Made by a program: the position numbers and the translations under genes | Assembly: GCF_002207865.1 (NCBI RefSeq) | Contig: NZ_BDQM01000013.1 | Coordinates: forward strand, 52,247 to 116,246 | DNA from: Colwellia marinimaniae | Lineage (GTDB): Bacteria > Pseudomonadota > Gammaproteobacteria > Enterobacterales > Alteromonadaceae | Reading direction: 5' to 3' | Length of the DNA: 64,000 nt | In this document: positions 9,601-17,523 of the stretch, one piece after another | Numbering within the stretch: position 1 is the stretch's first letter | How the letters are laid out: the number at the start of each line of letters is the position of its first letter | The notes under the pieces: generated by a model | What the model was told of the DNA's origin: nothing | The model's input: only the letters and a program-made list of their open reading frames with translations | The model's database searches: none

Positions 9601-9807
9601 TTGATGACAGCTTTTTCCTTTATTCTCGGTGTGTTACCCCTAGTATTTGCTACCGGTGCCGGTGCAGGTAGTCGCGTCTCTCTTGGTGTCACCGTACTCT
9701 CAGGTATGATCGCAGCAACGCTGTTTGGTACCTTACTGGTACCTTATTTCTATCTAGTGATTCAGCGCATGCGAGAAAAATTTAAAGGTCATACTGATAT
9801 AACTTAA
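6694..9807 (+). CDS. RND multidrug efflux transporter (AcrB/MexF-type permease)
   Basis: A 1037-residue hydrophobe/amphiphile efflux pump, full length for the family. The proton-relay pair in TM4 is present as D409-D410 within 'GIVVDDAIIVIENVERIL', and the twelve membrane segments with two large periplasmic loops are evident. Sequence features such as 'GVTVLSGMIAATLFGTLLVP' near the C-terminus are typical. It should form a homotrimer exporting drugs, dyes or lipophilic compounds by proton antiport with the adaptor just upstream. No outer-membrane factor and no local regulator are encoded next to it, so the pump probably borrows a TolC-like channel. Substrates cannot be predicted. Confidence 0.96.
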   Translation: MISKVFINRPKFAFVISIVITLAGLIAMSVLPVNMYPEITPTQVQISAIYPGASAQVVEESVIRPIEEQINGVEDMMYIESSASNNGSAIITVFFKVGTDGDIAQVNVQNRVALASSSLPAEVIRQGVDVKKKSSSMLLGINLFSEQEGIDQLFLSNYATNYLTEPLGRIPGVASAEIMGEMTYSMRVWLNPERMASLSITVTEVRQALEEQNMIVAAGKFGASPSLPNQQFEYSIQATGRLQTPEEFGQIIIRAQLNGNFIRLSDIARLELGAEDYSTQARLNGKETAFLVIYQLPDSNATEVASLVKAEMENLAQRFPDGLQYIIPFDTTKFIDRSMEEVMVTLFQAIALVVLVVFLFLQNWRAAIIPTLAIPVSLIGTFAFMLLMGYSINTITLFGLVLAIGIVVDDAIIVIENVERILKEEQLPIKEAVTKAMEQVSGPIIATTLVLLAVFVPVGFMPGITGELYKQFSVTISFAVIISSINALTLSPALCIVLLSAEKMKPIRWLIPFERLITKVTGSYTKAVAFMLKRLTRVGLFVGLIFIGAGWLTTSVPTAFLPAEDQGYLFVNVQLPDAASSNRTQAVLDKITPIILNDAAVDDIITVSGFSLLGGAGSNNGLAIIILKDWDERTAPELGLKQLIPRLMGQLWSMPEAQIMVFNPPPIPGLGNSSGFEFKLQDSEGRDPAELAQVMNGLIYEANQRPELTRVFSTFRANVPQYFLEVDRNKAKAQGVALSDIFSTLQAQLGSLYINDFSQFGRTYRVTIQAESKFRKDPSDLRYYYVRNKDNEMVPLTTLATIKPILGPTTISHFNLYRSASITGNAAPGFSSGQAIDVMEELASKLPQGYIYEWAGQSKQELEAGNLAIILFSLAILFVYLFLVAQYESWTIPFSVLAAVPLALFGSMLALYTVGMANNIYAQVGLVLLIGLSTKTAILIVEFAMEQRAAGETIMNSALNAARMRFRAVLMTAFSFILGVLPLVFATGAGAGSRVSLGVTVLSGMIAATLFGTLLVPYFYLVIQRMREKFKGHTDIT

Positions 9808-9840
9808 CGGTTTTACTAAGTTGCAGTAAGTTATAGCACT

Positions 9841-9871
9841 AAAAAAGGGCACCTTAATAGGTGCCCTTTTT
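9841..9871 (+). terminator. Intrinsic terminator of the RND efflux operon
   Basis: A strong hairpin, AAAAAGGGCACC / GGTGCCCTTTTT with a 6-base loop, starts 34 bases after the pump stop codon. Its A-rich and T-rich arms would also allow it to stop minus-strand transcripts from the DUF2986 gene. Confidence 0.9.
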
Positions 9872-9944
9872 ATTTGTTTACGCTAAGTTTTAGATGAGAC
9901 TCTAGCCACTAGTAAGAGATATTAACCAGATAGTGAAGCAGCTA

Positions 9945-10109
9945 TTATTGCTCTACTATTTCACCTTGTTCAGCATTATTATCTTGCTCAGCAAGTTTAG
10001 CTCTATCGGCTTTTGATACGTATTTAGGTTTATTAGGGGTATGCAATTTAGCATTCATTTTTTTTATCTTCTTATTCAAAATATTATTCATTTTCTTTTT
10101 TCTGTTCAT
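9945..10109 (-). CDS. Small basic DUF2986-like protein (54 residues)
   Basis: A short reading frame below common length cut-offs, read on the minus strand from ATG 10109 to TAA 9945. The product starts 'MNRKKKMNNILNKKIKKMN', is strongly basic, and continues with 'NKPKYVSKADRAKLAE' before an acidic Glu/Gln tail. The Lys-rich start and the 'PKYxSKAxRAKL' segment match my recollection of DUF2986, small proteins of unknown function common in Vibrio, Shewanella and Colwellia. The ribosome binding site is weak (AGAGATAAAAAG before ATG). Its reading frame is followed at a short distance by the bidirectional terminator at 9841-9871. Confidence 0.7.
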   Translation of the reverse strand: MNRKKKMNNILNKKIKKMNAKLHTPNKPKYVSKADRAKLAEQDNNAEQGEIVEQ

Positions 10110-10196
10110 CTTTTTATCTCTACATATAAACTAAAATTTATTTTGGCTGTGCGTTACTAAAATTTACTACCAAGGCTAATAAGCTCTTAGTGGCAA

Positions 10197-10649
10197 CTAA
10201 CTGAATTGACTTGCTATAACTACCACAAGCATCAAAGGAATATAGGGGTATAACACCGTTGGTTTTAATGAATTACTAACATACTCGCTAATAAGTACCT
10301 TGCTAGTTGGACGATTCATTTGCCACTGTTTATACATTAAATAAGGTTGCATTGACTCAGAGGTCTGTTCAGCTTCATTTAGCACTAATTTATCTTCTAT
10401 CACCATTATCGCATTTGCAGTGCGACACTGAAAGGTTTTCCAAATTCCTTCTTGTAACCAGAGCACAGCTAATAGCGTTAAGCTAACCAACATTGTTATG
10501 GCAAAGGTAAAGGTCAACAAGGTGATAGTGGTGGCAACAAGCTTGATAATTAAAGCGTAATGTTCATAATTTTCATGACTGTTATGTAAGGTTTGCCATT
10601 GCTGGAGTAATAACTGTTTTGAAACTGTCGTCATAGGGTTGCATACCAT
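10197..10649 (-). CDS. Unknown membrane protein
   Basis: A 150-residue protein I do not recognise. It has a hydrophobic pair of segments at about residues 33-66 and another at the C-terminus (about 132-148), separated by a polar loop. No catalytic motif is visible. The start is uncertain: ATG 10649 and ATG 10634 are both in frame and neither has a good ribosome binding site. ATG 10649 lies only six bases from the end of the repeat element at 10656-10925, so the promoter must be within or beyond that element. It lies divergent from dbpA. A small accessory membrane protein is the most I can say. Confidence 0.6.
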   Translation of the reverse strand: MVCNPMTTVSKQLLLQQWQTLHNSHENYEHYALIIKLVATTITLLTFTFAITMLVSLTLLAVLWLQEGIWKTFQCRTANAIMVIEDKLVLNEAEQTSESMQPYLMYKQWQMNRPTSKVLISEYVSNSLKPTVLYPYIPLMLVVVIASQFS

Positions 10650-10655
10650 TGTTTT

Positions 10656-10925
10656 TATATACTCAAACTACTTCAAACTGCATGATTCAGTTGGAATTAG
10701 AAACGTATTAGGCAAGGTATTGATTGAAGAGAATGGTTATTCCCTTGTCCAAAATCAATAACGCTGGATAAAACGTTTCTAAACCAACCCTTTGGGGGCT
10801 GCTGAGTAACTCATGCCCGTCGTTGCACCTGTTTTTAAGGGAAGAACCATTAATAAAAAGGTGCGCCTTGATCATGAATTACTCAACAGTCCTGAACAAG
10901 CATTTTGAAGTCGCTTGAGTATATA
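10656..10925 (+). repeat. 270-base MITE-like element with 34/35-base terminal inverted repeats
   Basis: The ends 10656-10690 and 10892-10925 are inverted imperfect copies of each other (outer sequence TATATACTCAA, then an ACTTCAAA core, ending TTCAG). The interior holds further complementary segments such as TGAGTAACTCATG and CATGAATTACTCA, suggesting extensive hairpin folding, and no plausible gene. It is unrelated in sequence to the 230-base element. It occupies most of the 409-base gap between the unknown membrane protein and dbpA. Confidence 0.75.
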
Positions 10926-11058
10926 CTGGGGTTGAGCAAAAAATACTGTTATTATGCGCGCAATATCTTTCTCATGAAAGTTTCTTATCTTTGTATTGAA
11001 AGTTTTCTTATCATTTGGCTCGCGTTTGGCAGAGCTATTTAGTCCATAGGCGGTTACC

Positions 11059-12465
11059 TTGAGCACAAATCCTACAACATCTTCTTTAGCTTTCTCATCA
11101 TTAAGCTTAAAAGAGGAGTTAGTTAAAAACTTATCGTCCCTTGGCTATGAGAAAATGACACCCATTCAAGCGAAAACATTACCTGAATTGCTTAAGGGCA
11201 AAGATGTTATTGGCGAAGCAAAAACCGGCTCAGGTAAAACCGCAGCTTTTGGTTTAGCCTTACTTAACAAACTAGACGTTAAAAAGTTTCGCATTCAATC
11301 AATGGTGATTTGTCCAACCCGTGAACTGGCTGACCAAGTGGCGAAAGAGTTGAGAAAACTAGCACGTGGTATTCATAATATTAAAATATTGACACTTTGT
11401 GGCGGTACACCCTTTGGTCCACAAATTGGTTCTTTAGAGCATGGTGCCCATGTTATTGTTGGTACCCCGGGTCGCCTTGAAGAACACGTTATAAAAGGTA
11501 CCTTACAATTAGAACATTTAAACTTGTTAGTGCTAGATGAAGCTGACCGTATGTTAGAAATGGGCTTTCAAGCGGCACTTGACAATATTGTTGGACGTAC
11601 ACCACTTGACCGTCAAACGTTACTTTTTAGTGCTACCTTTCCAGACCAAATTCAGTCTATTAGCGAAAGTATCATGACCGATCCAGTAATGGTTAAAATC
11701 GCTGCTAGTGAAGACCAATCAACTATCAGTCAAATGTTTTTTAAAGTCGGCAGCGATGAAGACCGTTTAGACGCGTTACGTTTGTTGTTATTAGATAAGC
11801 AAGTTGAATCGACCGTTATTTTTTGTAATACCAAAAAAGAAACCCAGCAAGTTGCCGAGAGCTTACATTTTGATGGCTTTAGCGTCTTGGCTTTACATGG
11901 TGATTTAGAGCAACGTGATAGAGATCAAACCTTATTACGCTTTGCCAATAAAAGTGCTTCAATTCTTGTCGCGACTGACGTTGCCGCACGTGGTTTAGAT
12001 ATCGACAGTTTAGACCTAGTGATTAATTACCATATTGCCCGTGATAGTGAGGTGCATGTACACAGAATTGGTCGTACAGGGCGTGCCGGCAGTAAAGGTT
12101 TAGCTTATTCACTCTTTAGTGATAAAGAAAGCTATAAAGTCGGCTTACTTGAAGATTATCTTGACGCCGTGATCACCCCTGAGCCATTACCATCATTAGC
12201 CGTACTGGCTAATGAACGTCCACAAGCTAAAATGGCGACCATTCAAATTGATGGTGGTAAAAAGCAAAAAGTACGTCCAGGTGATATCTTAGGCGCGCTT
12301 ACCGGTGATAATGGCATCAAGGGCTCACAAGTGGGCAAAATTTCAGTACACGATAACAAAGCCTATGTTGCCGTTGCTAAAGGCGCATTGAAATTAGCGT
12401 TAAGAAAATTAGCCAAAGGCAAAATGAAAGGGCGAACTTTTAATGCACGTCACTTAACGGTTTAA
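11059..12465 (+). CDS. dbpA: ATP-dependent RNA helicase DbpA
   Basis: A 468-residue DEAD-box helicase with all expected motifs: Q motif 'MTPIQAKTLP', Walker A 'AKTGSGKT', 'PTRELADQ', 'VLDEADRML', 'LFSAT', 'VATDVAARGLDI' and 'HRIGRTGRAG'. The C-terminal domain from about residue 390 ('GDILGALTGDNGIKGSQVG') is the DbpA RNA-binding domain, which recognises hairpin 92 of 23S rRNA, so the protein acts in late 50S assembly. The TTG start at 11059 is supported by TAGGCGG five bases upstream and gives the expected N-terminus. It is 29 bases from zapE, which may be cotranscribed. Cold-adapted bacteria often rely on such helicases. Confidence 0.95.
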   Translation: MSTNPTTSSLAFSSLSLKEELVKNLSSLGYEKMTPIQAKTLPELLKGKDVIGEAKTGSGKTAAFGLALLNKLDVKKFRIQSMVICPTRELADQVAKELRKLARGIHNIKILTLCGGTPFGPQIGSLEHGAHVIVGTPGRLEEHVIKGTLQLEHLNLLVLDEADRMLEMGFQAALDNIVGRTPLDRQTLLFSATFPDQIQSISESIMTDPVMVKIAASEDQSTISQMFFKVGSDEDRLDALRLLLLDKQVESTVIFCNTKKETQQVAESLHFDGFSVLALHGDLEQRDRDQTLLRFANKSASILVATDVAARGLDIDSLDLVINYHIARDSEVHVHRIGRTGRAGSKGLAYSLFSDKESYKVGLLEDYLDAVITPEPLPSLAVLANERPQAKMATIQIDGGKKQKVRPGDILGALTGDNGIKGSQVGKISVHDNKAYVAVAKGALKLALRKLAKGKMKGRTFNARHLTV

Positions 12466-12494
12466 TTAGCCAGTTAGTCAATCTATAAAGCCTA

Positions 12495-13604
12495 ATGAAA
12501 AAAGCCTACCAAGAGCTGCTTGCTAACCAGCAGCTTGATTTTGATCCGGCTCAAACTCAAGCCATCGATGCTTTAGTTTTACTCTCCGAGCAACTTGTCA
12601 CTAGAAAAAGCACAGCTAAACACCGTCAGGGCTCGGTGAGAGGTTTATATTTTCATGGCCGAGTAGGGCGGGGTAAAACTATGCTGATGGATTTATTTTA
12701 TCAGCAACTTGCCATAAAAAATAAAAAACGCATTCATTTCCATCACTTTATGGAAAGTGTTCACCAGCAACTGGCTCAGTTAACCGGACAATCAGAGCCG
12801 CTTAGCCATATTGCTAAAGCGTGGGCAAAAAACATTGATCTATTATGCTTTGATGAATTTTTTGTTACCGATATTGGTGATGCTATGCTGCTTAGTGGTT
12901 TATTTTCGGCACTATTTAGTCAAGGTGTGACGCTTGTTGCTACCTCTAATTGTCGGCCTGAGCAGCTGTATCGTAATGGCTTACAAAGAGAGCGCTTCCT
13001 ACCCACTATCGCTTTGCTCAAGCAATATTGTCAGGTTATCTCTATTGATGGTGAAGTGGATCATAGACGAAGTAACCTGGCTAAAAATGCCATTTATACT
13101 AATTATTTTTTATTAGCTAACCAAGGTGAGAAAAAATTAAATGCCCGCTATAAAAGTCTAACAAAGACCGAGCAGTTAGTTGCTGGCGAAATAGAGATTA
13201 ATCACCGACCGCTGAGTTATTTAGCTCAAAGTGATCAGGTTATTTTTTTCGACTTTTTTGCTCTGTGTTCAGGTCCCCGTAGTCAGCGAGACTATATGGC
13301 GCTAGCGCAAGACTTCTCCACGGTATTTATTGCTAACGTACCGCAATTTTCAGGTGAATTAGTACCGGCGGTATTTTCAGGCGTTGAAGATAGTTATCAA
13401 CGTAGCGGTGTTTTAATGGGAGATTTACAGCTACTTGATGACGAAGCGCGAAGATTTATTGCCCTTGTTGATGAGTTCTACGATCAAAAGGTCAACTTAA
13501 TTGTTAGTGCTGCAGTTGATATCTTTGACCTTTATCAGGGGCAGCAACTTGCCTTTGAATTTCAGCGGTGTCAGTCTCGATTAATGGAAATGCAAAACGG
13601 CTGA
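12495..13604 (+). CDS. zapE: ZapE/AFG1-family ATPase
   Basis: A 369-residue P-loop ATPase of the AFG1/ZapE family. Walker A 'HGRVGRGKTMLMDLFY' and Walker B 'LLCFDEFFVTDIGDAMLL' are clear, with the sensor-like 'LVATSNCRPEQLYRNGLQRERFLP' downstream. In E. coli ZapE associates with the Z-ring and is needed for division under low oxygen or heat; the mitochondrial homologue acts in quality control. The length is close to the E. coli protein (375). It follows dbpA by 29 bases, not its E. coli neighbours, so an operon with dbpA is possible. Confidence 0.93.
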   Translation: MKKAYQELLANQQLDFDPAQTQAIDALVLLSEQLVTRKSTAKHRQGSVRGLYFHGRVGRGKTMLMDLFYQQLAIKNKKRIHFHHFMESVHQQLAQLTGQSEPLSHIAKAWAKNIDLLCFDEFFVTDIGDAMLLSGLFSALFSQGVTLVATSNCRPEQLYRNGLQRERFLPTIALLKQYCQVISIDGEVDHRRSNLAKNAIYTNYFLLANQGEKKLNARYKSLTKTEQLVAGEIEINHRPLSYLAQSDQVIFFDFFALCSGPRSQRDYMALAQDFSTVFIANVPQFSGELVPAVFSGVEDSYQRSGVLMGDLQLLDDEARRFIALVDEFYDQKVNLIVSAAVDIFDLYQGQQLAFEFQRCQSRLMEMQNG

Positions 13605-13822
13605 CAATTTCCTATTAAAACTAAAAAACTAATAACTGGTCAATTTGACTAATTAGATTACATTTTATTAGCCTCCTTATATTGATTTTTCTTTATCCGT
13701 TTGATATTTATATAAAAATAAACTTGGCACTATGCTTGTAAAGCCCTACAGGTAATTGTAATCAATAGACTCGCTCAACGGGTACTAACCCCCGCTGACT
13801 TTAATTTCATAAGGATAGAAAC

Positions 13823-14662
13823 ATGACTTACTTTCATCGCACCTTACTAGCAAGTGCACTCACGGTCTCACTGGCATCATCAACGATATATGCCCACCAA
13901 TCATGTGATGTTGATTTATCGGCCAGCTTCACTATCAACCCTAACGCCATTGAGTTTTTACATGATGAAGGCGAAAATGATGGTGAAATGCGTAGTTTAT
14001 ATAAAATTATCCAGGGTGAAAAACTTATCATTGCTAAGCAAAGTATTGCGCTAACCGATACTCAGCAAGCATTGCTGCGAAAGTATGATGAAAAAATTCG
14101 CCAGCTAGTCCCGCAAGTTAAAAGTGTTGCCATTGAAGGTGTTGATTTGGCGGTAGAAGGGGTTAATCTTGCTTTTAATGCGCTATTGGGTGAAGGTAAC
14201 AGCGTCGCCGCTGATTTGACCCAAGAGTTAACCAAAATACGAGCTCAAATTGTCGCCAACCTATCCATTGAAGATGGCATTTATGTCGGTATTGATGGTT
14301 TAGCCAGCGAAGAGTTACTTGGTAAAGATTTTGAGCAACGTATTGAGTCGGTAGTGGAAAAAGCAGTGTTAAACTCTATGGGCAGCATCTTAATTGCCAT
14401 GGGCCAGCGCATGGTAGCAGCAGATGGTGAGCAGCAAAGTTTTGTAACACGATTGGAAAATTTTTCCGATACCATTGAGCAAGAGATGACAGCTAGGGTT
14501 GCTAAAATTGAACAAAAGGCCCTGGCACTTTGTCTCAGTATTGCTGAAGTGGATGCGCTAGAAGAGCAACTGAAAGATGAAATTAAGCTGCTTGCTCATA
14601 TCAATGTTTTTACCGTGACAGTTGCCCATGATAAGGATGAGCATCATGCAAGCGCAAAGTAG
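13823..14662 (+). CDS. YggN-like periplasmic protein (DUF2884)
   Basis: A 279-residue protein with a signal peptide cleaved near residue 24 ('SSTIYA/HQS'). The mature protein is helical and acidic with an early Cys pair region ('HQSCDV') and a late Cys ('ALCLSI'), the arrangement seen in E. coli YggN and DUF2884 proteins, where the two Cys may form a disulphide. The function of the family is unknown; a periplasmic location is inferred. The ribosome binding site AAGGA lies about eight bases before ATG 13823. It has its own upstream region of about 220 bases and is probably monocistronic. Confidence 0.78.
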   Translation: MTYFHRTLLASALTVSLASSTIYAHQSCDVDLSASFTINPNAIEFLHDEGENDGEMRSLYKIIQGEKLIIAKQSIALTDTQQALLRKYDEKIRQLVPQVKSVAIEGVDLAVEGVNLAFNALLGEGNSVAADLTQELTKIRAQIVANLSIEDGIYVGIDGLASEELLGKDFEQRIESVVEKAVLNSMGSILIAMGQRMVAADGEQQSFVTRLENFSDTIEQEMTARVAKIEQKALALCLSIAEVDALEEQLKDEIKLLAHINVFTVTVAHDKDEHHASAK

Positions 14663-14820
14663 CGGCTAAGTTGTGGTATAAAGGCATATAGCTCTTAGCT
14701 ATGTTGTCTAATTATTGCCAGTAATTTAACCGCTAAAAGACAATATAAATATTGCTCAACACTAAGGCTCTGCACTGATATAATTGCCGAGTCTTTTTTT
14801 ATATTTTAATTTAGTGAAAC

Positions 14821-15657
14821 ATGCACGCTGTCCATCAATTACATCAATACCGTAAAAGCATCAGTACTACCACCTATAAAGCCAGAGGCTATAGGGTTAT
14901 TCGCTGCCAACTTTGCCAGCTAGCTCAGCAGTTTTGTATCTGTGCACTAGCGCCCAATCAAGAGCATGTACAGACAACGGCAGGATTCGTATTGCTTATG
15001 CATGACACTGAAGTATTAAAACCGAGTAACACCGGCAAACTCATTGCCGACATTATTCCGGATAGCTTTGCTTTTTTATGGTCTAGAACTAAAGTGAACC
15101 CAGAGTTATTAGCTGTGCTTAATGATGAAAAGTGGTTTCCTCTGCTGGTTTTTCCGCAAGAATATGCTGGCGATGACCGTAAAGTTTTTACTAACAAGGT
15201 TATTTGCCCTGAAGGGAAAAGGCCACTATTTATTATGCTTGATGGCAGTTGGCGTGAAGCAAAAAAAATGTTCCGTAAAAGCCCGTATTTAGACCGTTTT
15301 CCCATGGTGTCCTTTGATGCAAGAACGGCTATGCCAGCGGTACTTGGCACTTGTCATAGTGACAGTAACAAGCAAGTATCACCGGTAGGTCAAGACTCTC
15401 GCTATACCGTCAGAAAAACTGAGCTTGAGCATCAGTTTTCCACTGCAGAGGTTGGCGCTAGAGTGTTAGCTATGCATGGCGAAACTCATAATGCTCAGCT
15501 ACTGGATTTATGGTTTGATGTTTTTAATTTTCAATATCAAAAAAGTGTCTGTCAGCGTAACAAAGGCAATGTTAATGCCTTAGAAAATTATCAAAGTTTT
15601 GTTAACAAGTTATACCCAAACCACCTCAATATGCCGGATTCAGCAGCCATTGAATAG
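14821..15657 (+). CDS. DTW-domain tRNA-uridine aminocarboxypropyltransferase
   Basis: A 278-residue DTW-domain protein. The N-terminal Cys cluster 'CQLCQLAQQFCICA' is the family's putative metal site, and the SAM-binding core includes 'LMHDTEVLKPSNTGKL' and 'MLDGSWREAKKMFRKSP', where DGSW replaces the canonical DTW. E. coli TapT (YfiP) of this family transfers the aminocarboxypropyl group of S-adenosylmethionine to U47 of tRNA to give acp3U. This protein is longer than TapT, with an extended N-terminus and a C-terminal tail after about residue 240. It stands alone with no operon partner. Confidence 0.88.
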   Translation: MHAVHQLHQYRKSISTTTYKARGYRVIRCQLCQLAQQFCICALAPNQEHVQTTAGFVLLMHDTEVLKPSNTGKLIADIIPDSFAFLWSRTKVNPELLAVLNDEKWFPLLVFPQEYAGDDRKVFTNKVICPEGKRPLFIMLDGSWREAKKMFRKSPYLDRFPMVSFDARTAMPAVLGTCHSDSNKQVSPVGQDSRYTVRKTELEHQFSTAEVGARVLAMHGETHNAQLLDLWFDVFNFQYQKSVCQRNKGNVNALENYQSFVNKLYPNHLNMPDSAAIE

Positions 15658-15894
15658 TAATTAATAATCTGCAGTTAACGTTAAGGTAAACATGCACTTA
15701 GCCTTTCCTTGTAAATATTAGTTTGCAAGTATCTACTCGTTCAGTGTTTTTTCATTGCTTTAAAGCTAGCACTTAGCGAATTAAAGTCTTAAGTTAACTT
15801 TATTCTACTCAAGGTGAGTGGCTATTGAACTTTCATGCAGCAAAGAGCAATAGTCGCTAATATTGTGCTAATAATAATTACATAAAGGCTTATT

Positions 15895-17397
15895 ATGACT
15901 ATCAAAGAAATCCCACTCATTATAAATGGTGAGAAAGTTCGCTCTAAAACCGATACTTGGTTGGATGTACTCAATCCCGCGACCCAAGAAGTTGTTGCTC
16001 GTGTACCGGTAGCAACCCGTGAAGAAGTTGCAGCTGCCATTACTAGTGCAGAGCAAGCCTTTAAAAGCTGGTCAAAGGTTTCTTTAACAAATCGAATGCG
16101 TATTATGTTTAATTTTCAGCACTTGGTACGTGAACATAGCCAAGAGCTAGCTGAGTTAATTACCTTAGAGCATGGTAAAACCTTACCCGATGCGGAAGGT
16201 GAAGTAGGGCGTTCACTTGAAGCTATTGAAAATGCTTGTTCAATTACTCGTCTACAATTAGGGGAAATTGCCAACAATTCGGCCACAGGTATTGATACTT
16301 ATACCCTGAATAAACCCCTTGGTGTTGGTGTTGGCATTACGGCCTTTAACTTCCCATTAATGTTGCCCGCTTTTATGTTTCCGCCGGCTATTGCTTGTGG
16401 TAACACTTTTATATTAAAACCATCCGAGCAAGCCCCCTCATCAACCATACGCTTTGTTGAACTTGCGTTAGAAGCGGGTATCCCACCAGGTGTTCTTAAT
16501 GTTATCCATGGTGGCCCTGACGTGGTTAACCAACTTATTGAAAGTGATGCGGTTAAAGCCGTATCGTTTATTGGCTCTACTGCGGTAGGTACCCACGTTT
16601 ATAATCTTGCCTGTAAACATGGCAAACGTGCACAAGCTATGATGGGCGCTAAAAATCACATGGTGATCATGCCTGATGCTAATAAGGACAGGGCAATTAA
16701 TGATTTATTAGGCTCAGCTTTTGGGGCCGCTGGTCAACGTTGTATGGCAAATCCAGTCACTATTTTAGTGGGTGAAGCACGTGAGTGGTTACCTGAAATT
16801 GTTGCCCGTGCCAAGTTGATGAAAGTTGGCCCGGGTACACAACGTGATGCTGATTTAGGTCCAGTGGTTTCGCCACAAGCTAAAGCACGCATACTTAGCC
16901 TGCTTGATTCGGGTGTTGCTCAAGGCGCAGAATTACTTGTTGATGGCAGGAACTGCAAAGTAGAGGGCTACCCTAATGGTAACTTTGTTGGGCCAACGTT
17001 ATTTAGTAAAGTCACCACAGATATGGATATTTATACCCAAGAAATTTTTGGTCCGGCGTTATGTGTATTAGAAGCTGATACCTTAGATGAAGCGATAGAC
17101 ATTATTAATGCGAACCCTAATGGTAATGGCACCTCATTATTTACTTCTTCAGGTTGGGCCGCTCGAAAATTTGAAAATGAAGTTGATGTTGGTCAAGTCG
17201 GTATAAATGTTCCTATTCCTGTACCAGTGGCCTTCTTTAGCTTTACCGGCTCTCGTGGTTCAAAACTAGGGGATTTAGGACCTAATGGTAAGCAAGTGGT
17301 AAGTTTTTGGACCTACACTAAATCCGTAACGGCTCGCTGGTTTGAACCTGATCATCAAGACGGCTCAACCATTCATACCACCATTAGTATGAAGTAA
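15895..17397 (+). CDS. mmsA: CoA-acylating methylmalonate-semialdehyde dehydrogenase
   Basis: A 500-residue aldehyde dehydrogenase of the MmsA type. The catalytic Cys is C283 in '[10 protein letters not shown]', the NAD-binding segment starts '[11 protein letters not shown]', and 'KPSEQAPSS' and '[11 protein letters not shown]' are characteristic of MmsA rather than other aldehyde dehydrogenases. It oxidises methylmalonate semialdehyde to propionyl-CoA, and malonate semialdehyde to acetyl-CoA, in valine and inositol/beta-alanine breakdown. AAAGG lies five bases before TTATT and ATG 15895. It is monocistronic here, separate from other valine genes, but links functionally with the branched-chain oxoacid dehydrogenase genes at 57.8-61.4 kb. 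Confidence 0.95.
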   Translation: MTIKEIPLIINGEKVRSKTDTWLDVLNPATQEVVARVPVATREEVAAAITSAEQAFKSWSKVSLTNRMRIMFNFQHLVREHSQELAELITLEHGKTLPDAEGEVGRSLEAIENACSITRLQLGEIANNSATGIDTYTLNKPLGVGVGITAFNFPLMLPAFMFPPAIACGNTFILKPSEQAPSSTIRFVELALEAGIPPGVLNVIHGGPDVVNQLIESDAVKAVSFIGSTAVGTHVYNLACKHGKRAQAMMGAKNHMVIMPDANKDRAINDLLGSAFGAAGQRCMANPVTILVGEAREWLPEIVARAKLMKVGPGTQRDADLGPVVSPQAKARILSLLDSGVAQGAELLVDGRNCKVEGYPNGNFVGPTLFSKVTTDMDIYTQEIFGPALCVLEADTLDEAIDIINANPNGNGTSLFTSSGWAARKFENEVDVGQVGINVPIPVPVAFFSFTGSRGSKLGDLGPNGKQVVSFWTYTKSVTARWFEPDHQDGSTIHTTISMK

Positions 17398-17430
17398 CAG
17401 CGGATTATTTAAGTTATCTCAGTAAAAATA

Positions 17431-17464
17431 AAAAGGGTCACTACAGTATAGTGACCCTTTTTTT
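17431..17464 (+). terminator. Bidirectional terminator between mmsA and serA
   Basis: The hairpin AAAAGGGTCACTA / TAGTGACCCTTTT has a 5-base loop and is flanked by A and T runs, 33 bases after mmsA. It can serve mmsA on the plus strand and serA on the minus strand. Confidence 0.9.
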
Positions 17465-17523
17465 ATCTGTTAAGCGCTTTATTTACCGAGCGAAATTCAA
17501 GTACCACTCTGCATGAAGTCGTT

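Noticed and set aside
10872..11066. 64-codon minus-strand frame before dbpA
   Set aside because: It overlaps the end of the 270-base MITE-like element and the dbpA start region, and shows no protein-like features.
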